A stretch of 64,000 nucleotides of DNA, from assembly GCA_009741485.1 (NCBI GenBank), contig CM019236.1:26416543-26480542 (forward strand), in the 5' to 3' direction. Below are positions 14,001-59,122 of this stretch, piece by piece (position 1 is the stretch's first letter; each line of letters starts with the position of its first letter). Under the pieces are notes generated by a model. That model worked only from the letters and a program-made list of their open reading frames with translations. It was not told where the DNA came from and searched no databases. Source of the DNA: Malurus cyaneus samueli (Eukaryota > Chordata > Aves > Passeriformes > Maluridae). The translations under genes and the position numbers were made by a program.

Positions 14001-15890
14001 CTAGTGCTGTTCCCAAGATAGTTAGCTTTGTGAGATTAGCATAAATTAATTCAATTTTGTAGCTGAATAGAAGCTACAAAACTGCTACATAACTGCTATC
14101 TGCAGTTCTTATTTCTGGGATTCATAATCTCATCTGTCTTGAGTAAGTCTTGACTGTTTTACAGCAGGTCCTTTCTAAAAGTCTACCTTTCGGCACTTTA
14201 TGTATTACTATGTGTAGGACTATTATTATATTTCTGTTATAAAAGGTCCTGTGTTCCTCTGTAACATCATCATCTCACTTATCCTGATTCTTAGAAAAAG
14301 TTCTTCTGTAGAGAAGGCGTTTCTCTCATGGCTTGGGAGCCATGAAGACTAATACACAGATGACATGCCATTGTGTGGGAAAACAGAGGGTTCTTGTGCC
14401 TCTGCCTGTTGATACCTGTGACACGTCTCTGTCCTTGCAGGCCCAAGCCACATGTCACTGTACGTGCGGCCACACGCGGGGGTGACGCTGTCCCGCTGGT
14501 CTCTCGGGGACGGAGTGCCGGTCGCCAGCCTGGGGGGAGATTACTTTGTGTTCTATTCCCGCGGACTGCGCGCCGCGCCCTGGCACTTCTGGGTAGAACT
14601 GACGGTGAGTGTGGGGCCACTGGAAACCTGCTGATGCCTTGCCCTGCCCTCTTCCCACCATAGTTGCATTCCTATGTGAAAAATGTCATAGTAACTTCCT
14701 AAAGCTTTGGGGTTTTTTGATAGATCTTAATTCAGTGTCCCTCTTTTAACATGCCAGCTTTATAGAGCCGCTCCCATGTATTTTGTATGAGTAGTCTACC
14801 AACTTGACAAAGAGCCAAGGGAAAAATACTTTTCATGTCTCCATAGTCTTAGGTCATAAGTTTGGATTCCTGCTTTCTTAGCCTCACAGTTCTTGAAGTT
14901 TTATCTTTACTACTCTTATTTCAGAGTAGATTTTTATTATTATGTGTAGTTGCCTTTGCCTTTCTCCTCTCTTGTTCTTGTTTTTGAGTAATTAGAGTCC
15001 TTGGTAGAAAATTTACCTGTCTTGAAGCTGAAGACAGTTGTAAAAGCTTTTTCTTCTAAATTTTCTTTTACATTATAGGCTTCCAGCCTTGCTGTTTCAG
15101 TGGGATTTATGATCTGTATCCCCACCCTTCTAATTTGCCAGTGAATAACTTCTTGCATATCTGTGTGTTTTTACTATAGGTTTAACAGTGTCTTATTCTT
15201 TGAGTAAATATTACAAGTATCTTTGAAAGTACAGAAAGTCCTTTACTCCTTCCTGCACCAGGTAGACTAAACACAAATAATCCTCAAAGCATACTTGATA
15301 AGGCAGACTGGAGTCTCAAGTGTGACAAGCCTTGCAATACTGATAGAGAAAAGCTAGGCAGAAAGGGCTATGTATCCTCAGGATTTGCAGTAGAAGGATC
15401 AGTATATACTGTGTTGGAGTCCCTATCTTGATTTGTCAGCAAAACAGACAGATACAAACACTGAAGTTGGACCAGGTGGATACTGTAACACATCAGAGGC
15501 GCTGTGATGTAAATGTCTAGTTGCCAGTTCATTTCAGATTGAACTGTGTCATGTAATCAGACTGATAATGTTGAAGATAAGAAGTATTTAAACTTACAAG
15601 ACAAAGAACTGCAGGATGAAGTTTGTTTCATAGGTACTGTCTGTAGAAAAGTGCATCTGAATTGATCTCATGCTGAACAGTCATGAACTATTATAAAGAC
15701 TGTGTTGTCCTTTTCTCACTTTCAGGCCCCAGAAAAGAATTCTGATGGAATAGTCTCCCTCGCCATAGCAGCACATTACTTTTTTGGGGAAGATCAAAAG
15801 TCACCTCAACTCTATGCCTTACTGGAGAGACTTCCAAACTGGACGTTTTCATCTGGCTGGTCCTGTACTTACGATCTTTTTGTCTTTTAA
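1900..15890 (+). CDS. ERMP1: ERMP1, endoplasmic reticulum metallopeptidase 1 (3' thirteen exons; 5' exons outside window)
   Basis: Joined coding exons: 1900-2027, 2361-2463, 3315-3461, 5134-5226, 6605-6817, 7820-8040, 10791-10965, 11435-11625, 12262-12414, 12895-13097, 13799-13914, 14441-14604, 15726-15890. They encode about 690 residues matching human ERMP1 from about residue 214 to its C-terminus (904 aa). ERMP1 (Fxna) is a family M28 zinc peptidase of the ER membrane. Visible here are the bridging-Asp motif GASDDA, the catalytic pair in GAEEN, the NLEAAG ligand motif, DTDFRIY and the ligand His of YIYHTKYD. Then come about eight hydrophobic segments (exons at 6605-12414) and a C-terminal soluble domain ending YDLFVF. 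The HxD metal motif and the first membrane segment must lie upstream. All junctions are GT-AG. The exon at 2361 is internally frame-disrupted, so as written the reading frame is broken there; every other exon is intact. The identity is recognised from remembered family sequence, not from a search. Confidence 0.96.
2361..2463 (+). CDS. ERMP1: ERMP1 exon with internal frame disruption and in-frame stop
   Basis: This follows the LQ-ending exon in phase 0. It opens [10 protein letters not shown] in frame and closes with a Gln-Thr codon pair plus one G, giving the phase 1 that the next exon needs. Between them the conserved block [14 protein letters not shown] (codons 2407-2448) is read one base out of frame. 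The entering frame therefore reaches TAA at 2412-2414. Exon length is 103 nt, three less than the human equivalent as I recall it, so total phase is preserved. The displaced block holds the Glu of NLEAAG (2419-2421), a zinc ligand in this family (human E277). One residue near the start (GF in human) is also collapsed to V. Either a locally poor assembly or a true lesion; all other ERMP1 exons are clean. Confidence 0.85.
3315..3461 (+). CDS. ERMP1: ERMP1 exon: M28 domain, DTDFRIY motif
   Basis: Phase 1 in and out; 49 codons' worth. It reads [18 protein letters not shown] near the start and [15 protein letters not shown] at the end, the conserved Asp-rich substrate-pocket region of the M28 fold. 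Acceptor TTATTAG, donor GTATGT. The reading frame is fully open. Confidence 0.96.
3881..4048 (+). repeat. T/G-rich low-complexity tract
   Basis: Almost free of A and C, made of TTTGG, TTGTTG and GTTTTG-type units. This composition alone explains the long open frame across it. Confidence 0.9.
4860..5030 (+). other. candidate in-frame cassette exon of ERMP1 (unsupported)
   Basis: Lies in the intron between the exons at 3315 and 5134. A pyrimidine-rich acceptor (TTGTGTTTCTCCAG, AG at 4858-4859) precedes 171 nt and a GTAGAG donor. With the phase-1 neighbours the block is open for 57 codons and restores phase 1. The peptide is Phe/Leu/Arg-rich (for example [19 protein letters not shown]). It is not part of human ERMP1 as I know it and could be a chance open frame. 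Confidence 0.25.
5134..5226 (+). CDS. ERMP1: ERMP1 exon: zinc-ligand His
   Basis: Phase 1 in and out; 31 codons. It encodes [17 protein letters not shown] and then [11 protein letters not shown]. The His of YIYHTKYD is the last zinc ligand of the M28 site (human H353). Acceptor TCTTTAG, donor GTTGGT. Confidence 0.96.
6481..6510 (+). repeat. perfect 15-bp tandem duplication
   Basis: Two identical copies of GTTTGAGGGTACTTT side by side, in the intron about 95 nt upstream of the exon at 6605. Confidence 0.95.
6605..6817 (+). CDS. ERMP1: ERMP1 exon: end of peptidase domain and first membrane segments
   Basis: Phase 1 in and out; 71 codons. It begins [16 protein letters not shown], the last helix of the peptidase domain. 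Two hydrophobic stretches follow, around [13 protein letters not shown] and [14 protein letters not shown], and then the basic KKVLQPKPR. The donor is the consensus GTAAGT. Confidence 0.96.
7457..7503 (+). repeat. T-rich then G-rich low-complexity tract
   Basis: Runs of T interrupted by single G, ending in an eight- to nine-base G run, in an ERMP1 intron. Confidence 0.9.
7820..8040 (+). CDS. ERMP1: ERMP1 exon: two transmembrane segments
   Basis: Phase 1 in, phase 0 out; 74 codons. Two long hydrophobic segments are separated by a short polar loop: [20 protein letters not shown], then a second starting [17 protein letters not shown]. It ends KKFFYK directly before donor GTAGGC. Confidence 0.96.
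8041..10790 (+). other. ERMP1 intron hosting the CR1 insertion
   Basis: Apart from the CR1 relic I see no exon, RNA gene or other repeat family. Sequence on both sides of the CR1 is AT-rich and single-copy in appearance. Confidence 0.7.
8265..9021 (+). mobile_element. CR1 LINE 3' fragment (decayed)
   Basis: Recognised as the 3' end of an avian chicken-repeat-1 non-LTR retrotransposon, sense to ERMP1, inside the 8041-10790 intron. Diagnostic pieces are GTCACAACAACCCC near 8279, the reverse-transcriptase tail GACCTGGGGGTGCTGGTGAC at 8346, CCAAGAAGGCCAA, AAGAAGGACATTGGGGTGCT, the 3'UTR stretch GAGGAAATGGCCTCA at 8761 and CCATCCCTGGAGGTATTTA at 8877. It ends in TTCCAACCTAAAC plus a degenerate ATTCTATG-type tail. 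Only about the last 750 bp remain, which is usual for 5'-truncated CR1. The open stretch at 8298-8741 is what is left of the reverse-transcriptase C-terminus and is not a live gene. The left edge is approximate. Confidence 0.93.
10791..10965 (+). CDS. ERMP1: ERMP1 exon: membrane segment following N-M-T sequon
   Basis: Phase 0 in, phase 1 out; 58 codons plus one base. It starts [15 protein letters not shown] (a possible N-glycosylation sequon at the first residue). A long hydrophobic stretch covering [16 protein letters not shown] and [10 protein letters not shown] follows. Acceptor GTTACAG, donor GTATGA. Confidence 0.96.
11435..11625 (+). CDS. ERMP1: ERMP1 exon: two transmembrane segments
   Basis: Phase 1 in, phase 0 out; 64 codons. 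Hydrophobic segments are [19 protein letters not shown] and [16 protein letters not shown]. Between them is the conserved loop [18 protein letters not shown]. Donor GTAAGT. Confidence 0.96.
12262..12414 (+). CDS. ERMP1: ERMP1 exon: last transmembrane segment
   Basis: Phase 0 in and out; exactly 51 codons. It begins [14 protein letters not shown] final membrane segment, [16 protein letters not shown], is followed by the conserved [17 protein letters not shown] at the membrane exit. Confidence 0.96.
12895..13097 (+). CDS. ERMP1: ERMP1 exon: start of C-terminal soluble domain
   Basis: Phase 0 in, phase 2 out. It encodes [33 protein letters not shown] and the N-D-T sequon in EINDTIR, then [14 protein letters not shown]. 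The final CG joins the first G of the next exon to make Arg. Confidence 0.96.
13799..13914 (+). CDS. ERMP1: ERMP1 exon: C-terminal domain
   Basis: Phase 2 in, phase 1 out. It encodes [18 protein letters not shown] and then [10 protein letters not shown]. Acceptor CTGTACAG, consensus donor GTAAGT. Confidence 0.95.
14441..14604 (+). CDS. ERMP1: ERMP1 exon: CpG-dense C-terminal exon
   Basis: Phase 1 in, phase 0 out; 55 codons. It encodes [32 protein letters not shown] and FWVELT. Base composition is unlike the rest of the gene: I count 17 CpG dinucleotides in 164 bases, while neighbouring exons hold only a few. The protein is well conserved, so the GC enrichment is largely at silent positions. 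Confidence 0.95.
15726..15890 (+). CDS. ERMP1: ERMP1 terminal coding exon
   Basis: Phase 0 in; 54 residues and a TAA stop at 15888-15890. It encodes [19 protein letters not shown], an N-W-T sequon in LPNWTF, and the conserved terminus CTYDLFVF. Confidence 0.96.
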   Translation, partial: APEKNSDGIVSLAIAAHYFFGEDQKSPQLYALLERLPNWTFSSGWSCTYDLFVF

Positions 15891-17910
15891 TTTTGACCGT
15901 AATGCTGCAAGGCTAATAGAGTTATCTCTGATGCAGAATGCTCTTGTGGCAAGCACTTTCTAACAAGATGCCAGAGACTTCAACAAGAATTTAATATACT
16001 TTAGCAAATGGTGTTTCTTTGGCACTTTGACTATTTAAAGACTACTGCTATCTTGGGGATATAATGGTACTTTTCTGCCAACATGAATGCAGTTCACCCT
16101 GGTTCTTCCACTGAAGTGGCAGTTTGGCTAGTGAGTTTCTTAAAATGAAAACTGCACTTGACGAGGTATGACAAGGTAATAGCAAATGGTGGCAATTGTA
16201 ATACAAGGACTTAATGGAATTATTTTGATGCTATGTACAACCGTACTTCACAGATGGAGTATCATCTACCAATCCTATCCGTCCTATTAAAGTCAAGTCT
16301 TCAGCTAAAGGATGCTTGTTCCTGTGGGAGCAGGCAGAGGTGACAAAGTCCTAAGCATTACTTTTGCCACCAGATGAAGTCACTGAAAGCTGTGGTGCTG
16401 ATGTAGGTTGCATTGAGTCCTTGGCACATGCATAATGCAGAAAAATCAATGTTTTGATGGAGTGTGATAATTGTTTATTCAAATTGTATGTTTCTGCTAA
16501 AAACATGGTTTTACGGCTTTTCCTGTCTCTTTGGTGTTACAGTCTGAGTGGCAAAGTTCTACTTAACTGCCATCTTGTGTTTTTGTTCCATTTGGGATCT
16601 TTCAGTATCAGCACATGAGCATGTGAGTCCCCACTCCTTTATGTGGATGTCTTACAATTAATCTATTCTAAATTTTAAGTTATCTTCCAATTTGTTAGAA
16701 TTGGCTAATTTTGGTATCTCCTCTGGAGAGACTTTTGGTAGTGTGACAATATTGCACTTGATAATACATGTAACTATTTCTTAAAATAAGGTTTGTTTTC
16801 CATAAGGAAAAATGCCTAAAAGAGTAATCTTAAAAAGATGACTAATATCTCTGGATTGCTCTTACATTATTTTCATAGAATGGGTTTTATATGACTGTGT
16901 TTTAGCGTATCTTCCAATTCTAATTTAACAGGCTTTAAAATCAGAAGCTACTGACCATTTTTTATACTTACCAGGTTTTTGGGGATTTTTAGTGGAGTGG
17001 TTAATATTTAAGGGTAATCTCTTAAATTCAAAGAACTCAGTGTATCTGAAGAAACTTCTTCATGCTTTTTTTCCAAATTATACATGAAACATTTGGCTAT
17101 ATCAATACACAATACAAATTTTAGTGGTTTTTTTTTTTTTATTTTCATGAGTATTGCCTAATGTCATGCAAGCAGATTTTGTGCAGATGTCATCATTTTG
17201 ATTAGAAACATGCTGGTACTGGTAAGTTTGCAGAGCACATGGAAGAAAATTACACGCCAGTTAATCTGTGTGAAGTGTGATGGATAGCAACTCTCGAGTC
17301 AGGTGTTTTTTCTTCAGATTGTTCTGTAATTGTGTGTAACAGTGGAAAGAACCAGTGTCGTTGGTTGCAAGGGACATTCACAAAGATTGTCAGCTCACAC
17401 ATGGACTAGGTTCAGAGGTTTAATTACTGTAATAATGAACTGGCCATCAGAATCTTAAAACCAATGGATTTGTACATTAATGTGCATTAATCATCACTCA
17501 CTTGATGGTATCTGATTTGGAACGACAATCCCTATATTACTTAGAAGTGCTATTGGTGATTTGAAAATCAGTTACAAACTAAAACTCCTGTGTCTTGAAT
17601 CTCAACCAATGTCTTGTACTGTACTCTAGCTGATGCGCAGCTAGTGAACTAAACCTGCACTGATATTTACCATCTTCCTCAGTTTAGATTTTTGTATTTT
17701 GCCTCTGATTTAAAGCTTTGAAAGTGCTGTGTGAAGAATTCATACTGGAAGCCAAAAATACAAAAATGCCTGTTGGCAATTTCTGAAACTTCAGTGAAGC
17801 AATAACTTCTGCTGTCTCAGGATTTAATCCTTATTAAATAATTTAACTATGAGGTATGCCTGGTTTGTTTCAAATTTCTGTCTTTGTAAATAAAAGCAAA
17901 ACTTGATTGG
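15891..17910 (+). other. ERMP1: ERMP1 3' untranslated region (inferred extent)
   Basis: About 2 kb of AT-rich sequence without sustained coding frames runs from the stop codon to the first good polyadenylation signal. The human gene also has a long 3'UTR. The end is placed about 20 nt past the AATAAA at 17889 and is an inference. Confidence 0.65.
17889..17894 (+). promoter_or_regulatory. candidate ERMP1 poly(A) signal AATAAA
   Basis: This is the first canonical hexamer I find after the ERMP1 stop. It is followed within about 35-60 nt by GT/T-rich sequence (TTTTAGTGTGATT, then GAGTTGTTTTTATT), as expected for a cleavage-stimulating element. Confidence 0.65.
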
Positions 17911-20739
17911 TAAAACTTGATTTTAGTGTGATTAAAGGCATATTTGAGTTGTTTTTATTCATTGCAGTAATGTTTTATTTGAACTTGGGGTAGAAATACT
18001 GCTAAGAGGTCCTAGATTAGACAGCTGGTGTTAGAGCTGTGTGGAACATAAGTGTGGCCAAAGGACATAAAATCATTTGAGTTGAGAAAAGTTAAAATGG
18101 GAGCCCTGGCTGGTTCCCTGGAGAGGAAGGTGGTTTCTGAAATAAGATGTGATGCAGAGGAGTCACTGGTAGTCAAGCCAATTATTCTTTGCAAAATTGA
18201 TGGTTGAGGCCAGATTTATTGTTGATCACAGACAAAAAGATAATAACTTTAAGGATAGAAGGGCATAGAGCAGAAAAATTACTTATTCTTAGTAGAAGGT
18301 AGTAAAGAGTTGATTAGAATTACCCTATGTCCATCTGAAACAATTTTCATCCACATAATTTTCTAAATTGCCTTCCTCTTCCATTATTCCGTAGTTTTGA
18401 TGGCTTTGGGAACCTACTATGTTCTCTATTAAAATATATATTCCTGAAGCTTTCTGAACTAAGCACTTTATAAATTTAAGCAAAGGAGTCCTCTACATAG
18501 TGTGCTTATACAATCTAGTACATCATTAAAGTGTGTCATCATACCTAGAAGATTCTTCAAATGCATACTCTACTTGACAGGCAAAGTAAGTGTTGGGATA
18601 GCTGCGATGAACAGGAAAAATTCACCTATCATATGCTGACTGGCAAGCTGTTGAGCTGAGTGGGGATGTTCTGTTTTAGTAAGACCTGTCTTTAATGTCT
18701 GTCAGTCCAGGTTGGCTTGCAATCCTCTTGGAAAACACTAATCAAATAGACAAGATCTAACAAGTGTGTACAGAGCTAGTTGTAGCATGTGGGACATGTT
18801 CCGTACTCTTCTCCCTTGAGGGCTAAACCTAATCTGACTTGATAATTACCTGGAAGGGGCCTGCAGGATGACCCATCTTAGAACTTGATGTGTGGTCTTG
18901 GTGGAGAATGGTGAGAAGACATGCAAGATGGGTTAAGCTACATTCTGTTCTTAGTGTCAATTTATGTAACTGTGGCTTCCATTTTGAAAACAGAACATGC
19001 ATTCTCAACCTTCATGAAAGTCTTGGAGGATAAATTGATGCTAGAAATTAGCCAGGCTGACCTGTTCACTGCAGAGGAGGTTCTGTTGGGCTGCAACACC
19101 TCAGGGTTCTGTCAAAGCTGTGGGTGCCGCTTGAGAACATGCTACGTACAGGAAGAACAAGCCAGTTCAGGGAGATTGACATGCTGCTGTCTTTATTTCA
19201 AGCAAGAAGTCAAGCATCACTGGCCCTTAGCAAACATTTTTTTAAAAAAAATTCAATTTCAGAAAGCTGAAAGAATCAGTTTTTGAAACTAGTAGTAATT
19301 TATCTGCTAGTTCCTGAAAGGAACAGTTCTTTCAATCTGTTCTGAAACTGGAACAAATAGAACCTTCAAAGCCAGTAAGTATATAGTTGAATTTAAGTAA
19401 CTGTTTTGGACAGCTGCCTGTGCAGTTTATTTTGGGGTGTTTTTTTCAGAGAAGAGGGTGGTGGTTTGTTTTGTTTCGTGGTTTGAGGTTTTTTTTCGTT
19501 TGTTTAGTTTTCAGGATTTTTTTATTATTGTTTTTTTGGGGGGGTTGAAGTTTTTTGGATAGGAAAAAGTAGTTTGAAAAAAAGTAAGGAAAGAGTAGTT
19601 AGGTGTCTTGTATCTATTGTGTAGCTAGCTTCAGGCTCCAGCTGTGGACTTGTAAATTCTCTCGGTGCTCTCTCAATAAGCAGGCCCAAGGAGTTTCCTA
19701 TTTCAGAGGCCACGTAATAAACAGAACTCTCAACAAGTTTGTATCTCTTTTCTGTGCTTAAACACGGGTATGACTTATGCCACTCACCCTCTGTTCACGT
19801 TGCCGTCACTGCCTACTAGACAGTGTTCAGCACTGAAGGAACTAAGGACACTAAACTGAGGCAATAAACTGTGTCTGTAGCCTTTATCTCCCCCTGACTT
19901 GGGGGCTCTCATTCCTTCAGCTGCAGCCAGTTTACCACCCTCAGCAAGTTACCCATCATCTTTTATAGTATCATTAGTGCCATAGACAATTTCTCCCCTC
20001 ACTGTATAATGGAAAGGACCTCCTTTGTACAGGTTCTGGCTAGATTATCAACAATGTGTCTCTAACCTGTAGCTCACAGACTTCAGCTCTAAAGCCATTT
20101 GAACTGGTTTTTTTGGACTAAAATACACTGAGGAAAAACTAGCTAATTTGGGTTGACAGAAGTGGTTGTCAAAAATTTTCTTCAGGATTACAACTTAATT
20201 AAAGCAGTTTTGGAAGTATACCCGGTGTAAAGGGATGTGTTAAATTGATAGCAAGGAATAGACAGCATTGTTGCTATTTTTCTGAGGCATTTCTGGGCTT
20301 TCTGGGGTTTTGCATAGGGTGAGAAACATCAAGAAAACTTGATTGTGGTATAAATTTTTGTGAAGGAGGAAATCTGACAGCAGCCAGTTCTATGTGAGAT
20401 AGATACACAAAGTGAGAAAAGAGTCAACGTGTTAGATTTCCATTAAAAGAAGAGTGCCAGCATATTGGAATTCCGTAAGATGTCGATCCTCAATTGGTTA
20501 AGGGGCCATTTTTGCTAGTTTAGTTTAATAGTGCAGATTTGTAGATGAATAAAGCTTTCGTGATGGATTGGCTTTTGTGACTGGCTGCTGGGTACCCATC
20601 AAACTGCTCTCTGATACTCTTCCTTGAGCAGCCAAGGAGGAGAAAGTAAATGAGAAAATTGATGGGTTGAGACAGGGTTGAACCCAGTGGTTCTGAGAAC
20701 AGGTGAAACAAACAAACTGGCCTTGGGAAAATAAATTTA
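17911..20739. other. intergenic spacer, ERMP1 side
   Basis: The space between the ERMP1 3' end and the LTR-like relic. No gene or RNA recognised. It holds a G/T-rich low-complexity tract (19429-19560) and an unsupported 121-codon open frame at 18921-19286. Confidence 0.55.
19429..19560 (+). repeat. T/G-rich low-complexity tract, intergenic
   Basis: Repeated TTTTG, GTTTG and a seven-base G run; similar in kind to 3881-4048. Confidence 0.85.
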
Positions 20740-21500
20740 ATTTATTACCAATTAAAATTGAAGTATGACAGCAACAATAAAAACATCTTCTCCCAACTTC
20801 CCCTTGTTTCCAAGATCCAAGTTTACTCTTCTGCCTTCTCTCCCACTGTGGTACAGGAGGACTGGGGATAGTCAGGGCCGGTTGGTAACAATGGGATACA
20901 GTTTCTCATAAACTACTTCAAAGTGGATCCTAATGTTGCTGGGGCGGTCCTTCAGGAAGAGACTGTTCCAGCATGAGTCCCCTGTGAGCCACAGTTACTG
21001 GCAGAAACCTTCTCTTGTGTGGGCTCTTCTGGCTGCAGGTTCCTTCAGGGCTAATTTATGCACCTGCTTAGTGTGGGTGCTCCAAGGTTGCCATTGCACT
21101 GTGGTACCTGCTCCAGTGTGCTCCACTATGGGCTGCAGCCTGCTTTGCTTCCCCATCATGTAAAAGCATAGAGCTGCTGAGTAGTACCACAGCAGTAAGA
21201 TGCTAACTGCAAGACTGTCAGTGTATCATTTAATGCATGTGTTTACTTGTACAGATCCACAGAGTGTACGGCATCACTGCTCCATTGCCTGGAATCCCTC
21301 CTCCTGCTTCTTCATGGGTCTAGGGTGCCTGCAGGACTGTTCACTTACCTCCCACAGCATTTTTTACCCTTTGTAAATACTTCACAGGGAGAAGGCACCA
21401 TCTTGGCAGACAGGCAGGACTGCTAGAACTGGCTGTGTAACACAGTCCCCTTTTACTATCACACACTTGCCACCTACACCCAGTACTCCACAGCAGTAGG
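20740..21500 (-). mobile_element. decayed LTR-type dispersed repeat (avian ERV-LTR-like)
   Basis: The + strand shows the remains of a repeat that I associate with bird genomes. It has several imperfect units of roughly 30-40 bases built around short words such as CCTTCAGGAAGAGACTGTTCC, GGGCTGCAGCCTGC and CTCCTCCTGCTTCTTCATGG. A segment ending in CTAGAACTGGCTGTG-type and ACACTTGCCAC-type sequence follows. A reverse-strand AATAAA (TTTATT at 20741) lies at the left edge, as expected for an LTR read on the - strand. No open retroviral genes are present; this is a non-coding relic. About 100 bp (21161-21260) inside it does not belong to the repeat pattern. The family name is from memory and unverified; edges are approximate. 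Confidence 0.5.
21161..21260 (+). repeat. imperfect direct repeat, copy 1 (inside LTR-like relic)
   Basis: Resembles 21818-21910. Shared words include a CACAGCAGTAAGAT/CACAGTAGTAAGAT pair, TATCATTTAA against TATCAGTTAA, and TTTACTTGTACAGATCCA against TTTACTTGCACATATCCA, in the same order. By eye identity is roughly 70 percent with small gaps. Confidence 0.6.
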
Positions 21501-21817
21501 TGGATGTAACTTCAAGGATGCATTAATAAGGTAAAGGTGTGATTCCTTCATCCGGTAAAAAACAAGCCCTAGGACTATAAAAAACAATCTTCATCAGGTG
21601 GTTTCTTTAAGAGCTTTGTCTATCTAAGATGGCCTACCTGAATGGCTTGAAGTCAGAAATAGTTCTTTCTCACAGGAGTAATTTCAAATAAGGTTGAATA
21701 CATTTGTCTTTTAATTACAAGTATAACAGCAGTGAAATTAAAATACAAAATTAGCATGTAAGATTTGCATAGAGATAATTACTACTAAACAAGTACAAAC
21801 TTCTAAAATTCCACAAC

Positions 21818-21910
21818 TAAAAAGATTCACCTGCTAAACAGTAGCACAGTAGTAAGATATTATGAATGTTAATATATCAGTTAACGTATGGTTTTACTTG
21901 CACATATCCA
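21818..21910 (+). repeat. imperfect direct repeat, copy 2 (near RIC1 3' end)
   Basis: Partner of 21161-21260, about 650 bp downstream and in the same orientation. It lies outside the LTR-like relic and just beyond the most distal RIC1 poly(A) signal candidate. Confidence 0.6.
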
Positions 21911-21984
21911 AAACCTGAACAGCAAAAAGCTGACCAGGATGGGCTTGGCTTACATCATTACCACAGAACCACAGAAAAAATTTA

Positions 21985-23600
21985 ACTTGAAGCACAGTTT
22001 TTATTTATTTTAACATAGATTAAGCAGGTTTCTTTATTATAAAAAAGCTTTAAGTATTATCCCCTTAAAACAATAATGAATTTTGACGTCAGGTCACAAC
22101 AGGCTTGTAGGTATGATAGACATTATCTGTAACCAGTAGCTACAATGCAGAATAAGCTTAATGCTGGGACTCAGACTGGGTTTCTTCCCTCCAATTTCAG
22201 TATCAGCTTCTACTCTTAAAATGAAGTTCAAGTTGCATTCATTTAATAGCTCCAGCTTTCCAAGTAATACTCACAATTATTGCACTTGTACTGGTACTGG
22301 TTGTATTGGCTTAGTAAAGCCTTCTAAAGCAACAGTTTAATATTTGTACATTTTAAAGCACTTGATCTTATCTACAGAGGAAATAAAGACGATGAAATCA
22401 CAATTTATTTAAAACTTAATTGTGTATAGTCTTAATTTTCAGAGTTTAAATGGATGTGCATTTAGTAACTACACTAAAAAAGCAACAGATGCTGTAACTA
22501 CCTTACGATGACTAGTTTGGTCCATGTCAGTAATCAAGTGATGTTATAAAAAATAAACTAGTTTATTGTGTATAAAATGAGTAATGTTGCATTTTTGTTC
22601 AGATTGCACAGTACAAACAAGCTAATATCTAAATTAATACTGTTACAGGTAGTTATTACATAGGGACAGCAGCTAGAAAAAATAAGTACCTCAAAGCAAC
22701 AGACTTCTGCAGCCAGCTTTCCATAACATTGTATGAAAGTTAAATATGTCTTAGTTAGAAGTATGTATATTATAAAATGTTTGAAAAATGTTTAAGTATG
22801 AGCTGTTAAACTAGTTTTCCATAGCAAGAGTATATGATGATTATTTACATTTAAAAAATCCATTTTTCAGAAAAGAATTTACAGTGAAATAAATAACCTT
22901 CAGCAGTCCCTTAACCCAACTACAAGATCTGTTAAGTGGCAGTAAAAAACAGGTAAGCCACCTTGTGTCAATGTTAGGTCAGTAAAGTATGCCAGAAAGA
23001 AGTGCAACTCTGCTTTAACTTTACTAGTCATCTAGAAACATGCAAATACATATAGGTACCTCCAAATATGGTACAGTCTTGAGTATTTGTACAAGATTAT
23101 TCACAAAAACATACAATATATTTTATAGTCCTTTAATACAAAATATCGGTATCAAACCAATCTGAACTGCATTGATCAGACACTTATTAGGCAGGCAAGC
23201 TGCAAAGAAAACAGTTTTTATATATAATCCCCTCTTCGCCTTTTGAACTCAAGCAAGGTATAAGTAGTTTCTTCGGAACGTGTTGGTGATGTAAAGGTAC
23301 TGATGAACGTTGACTGAATCTGTCTCTATGTGTGTTCACTGTCTCTCCAATACTATTTAAAATATCAAAATGTAAAGCTGCAGTCTGATGACTACATCAA
23401 AAAAGAATCTTACCTCCTTTTGAAATTATCAGATGAAACTGATGTTTAGTTATCCCCACTAAAAATTTAAAAGATTGAAATATTAAAAAACCAAAACTAA
23501 CAAACAAAATTAAAAAGAGTACAAATGCAAAACACGGAAGCATATCTAAGAGCTGGTTTGCTTCCTTTCACACCTGATGCTTGGGAAGTTCACCTTCCAT
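21985..23600 (-). other. RIC1: RIC1 3' untranslated region (inferred extent)
   Basis: Follows the RIC1 stop on the - strand. AT-rich, with no sustained coding frame. The end is set by the 22000-22009 signals and is uncertain by several hundred bases. Confidence 0.55.
22000..22009 (-). promoter_or_regulatory. candidate RIC1 distal poly(A) signals (two overlapping AATAAA on - strand)
   Basis: The + strand TTTATTTATT gives two overlapping AATAAA hexamers on the - strand, about 1.6 kb past the RIC1 stop. Alternative hexamers lie at 22033-22038, 22404-22409 and 22562-22567, so shorter 3'UTRs are equally possible. Confidence 0.5.

Positions 23601-59122
<35,522 letters not shown>

Noticed and set aside
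14291..14661. Three open frames on both strands around the GC-rich ERMP1 exon
   Set aside because: Shadows caused by the low stop density of CpG-rich sequence; only the frame joined to the neighbouring exons matches ERMP1.
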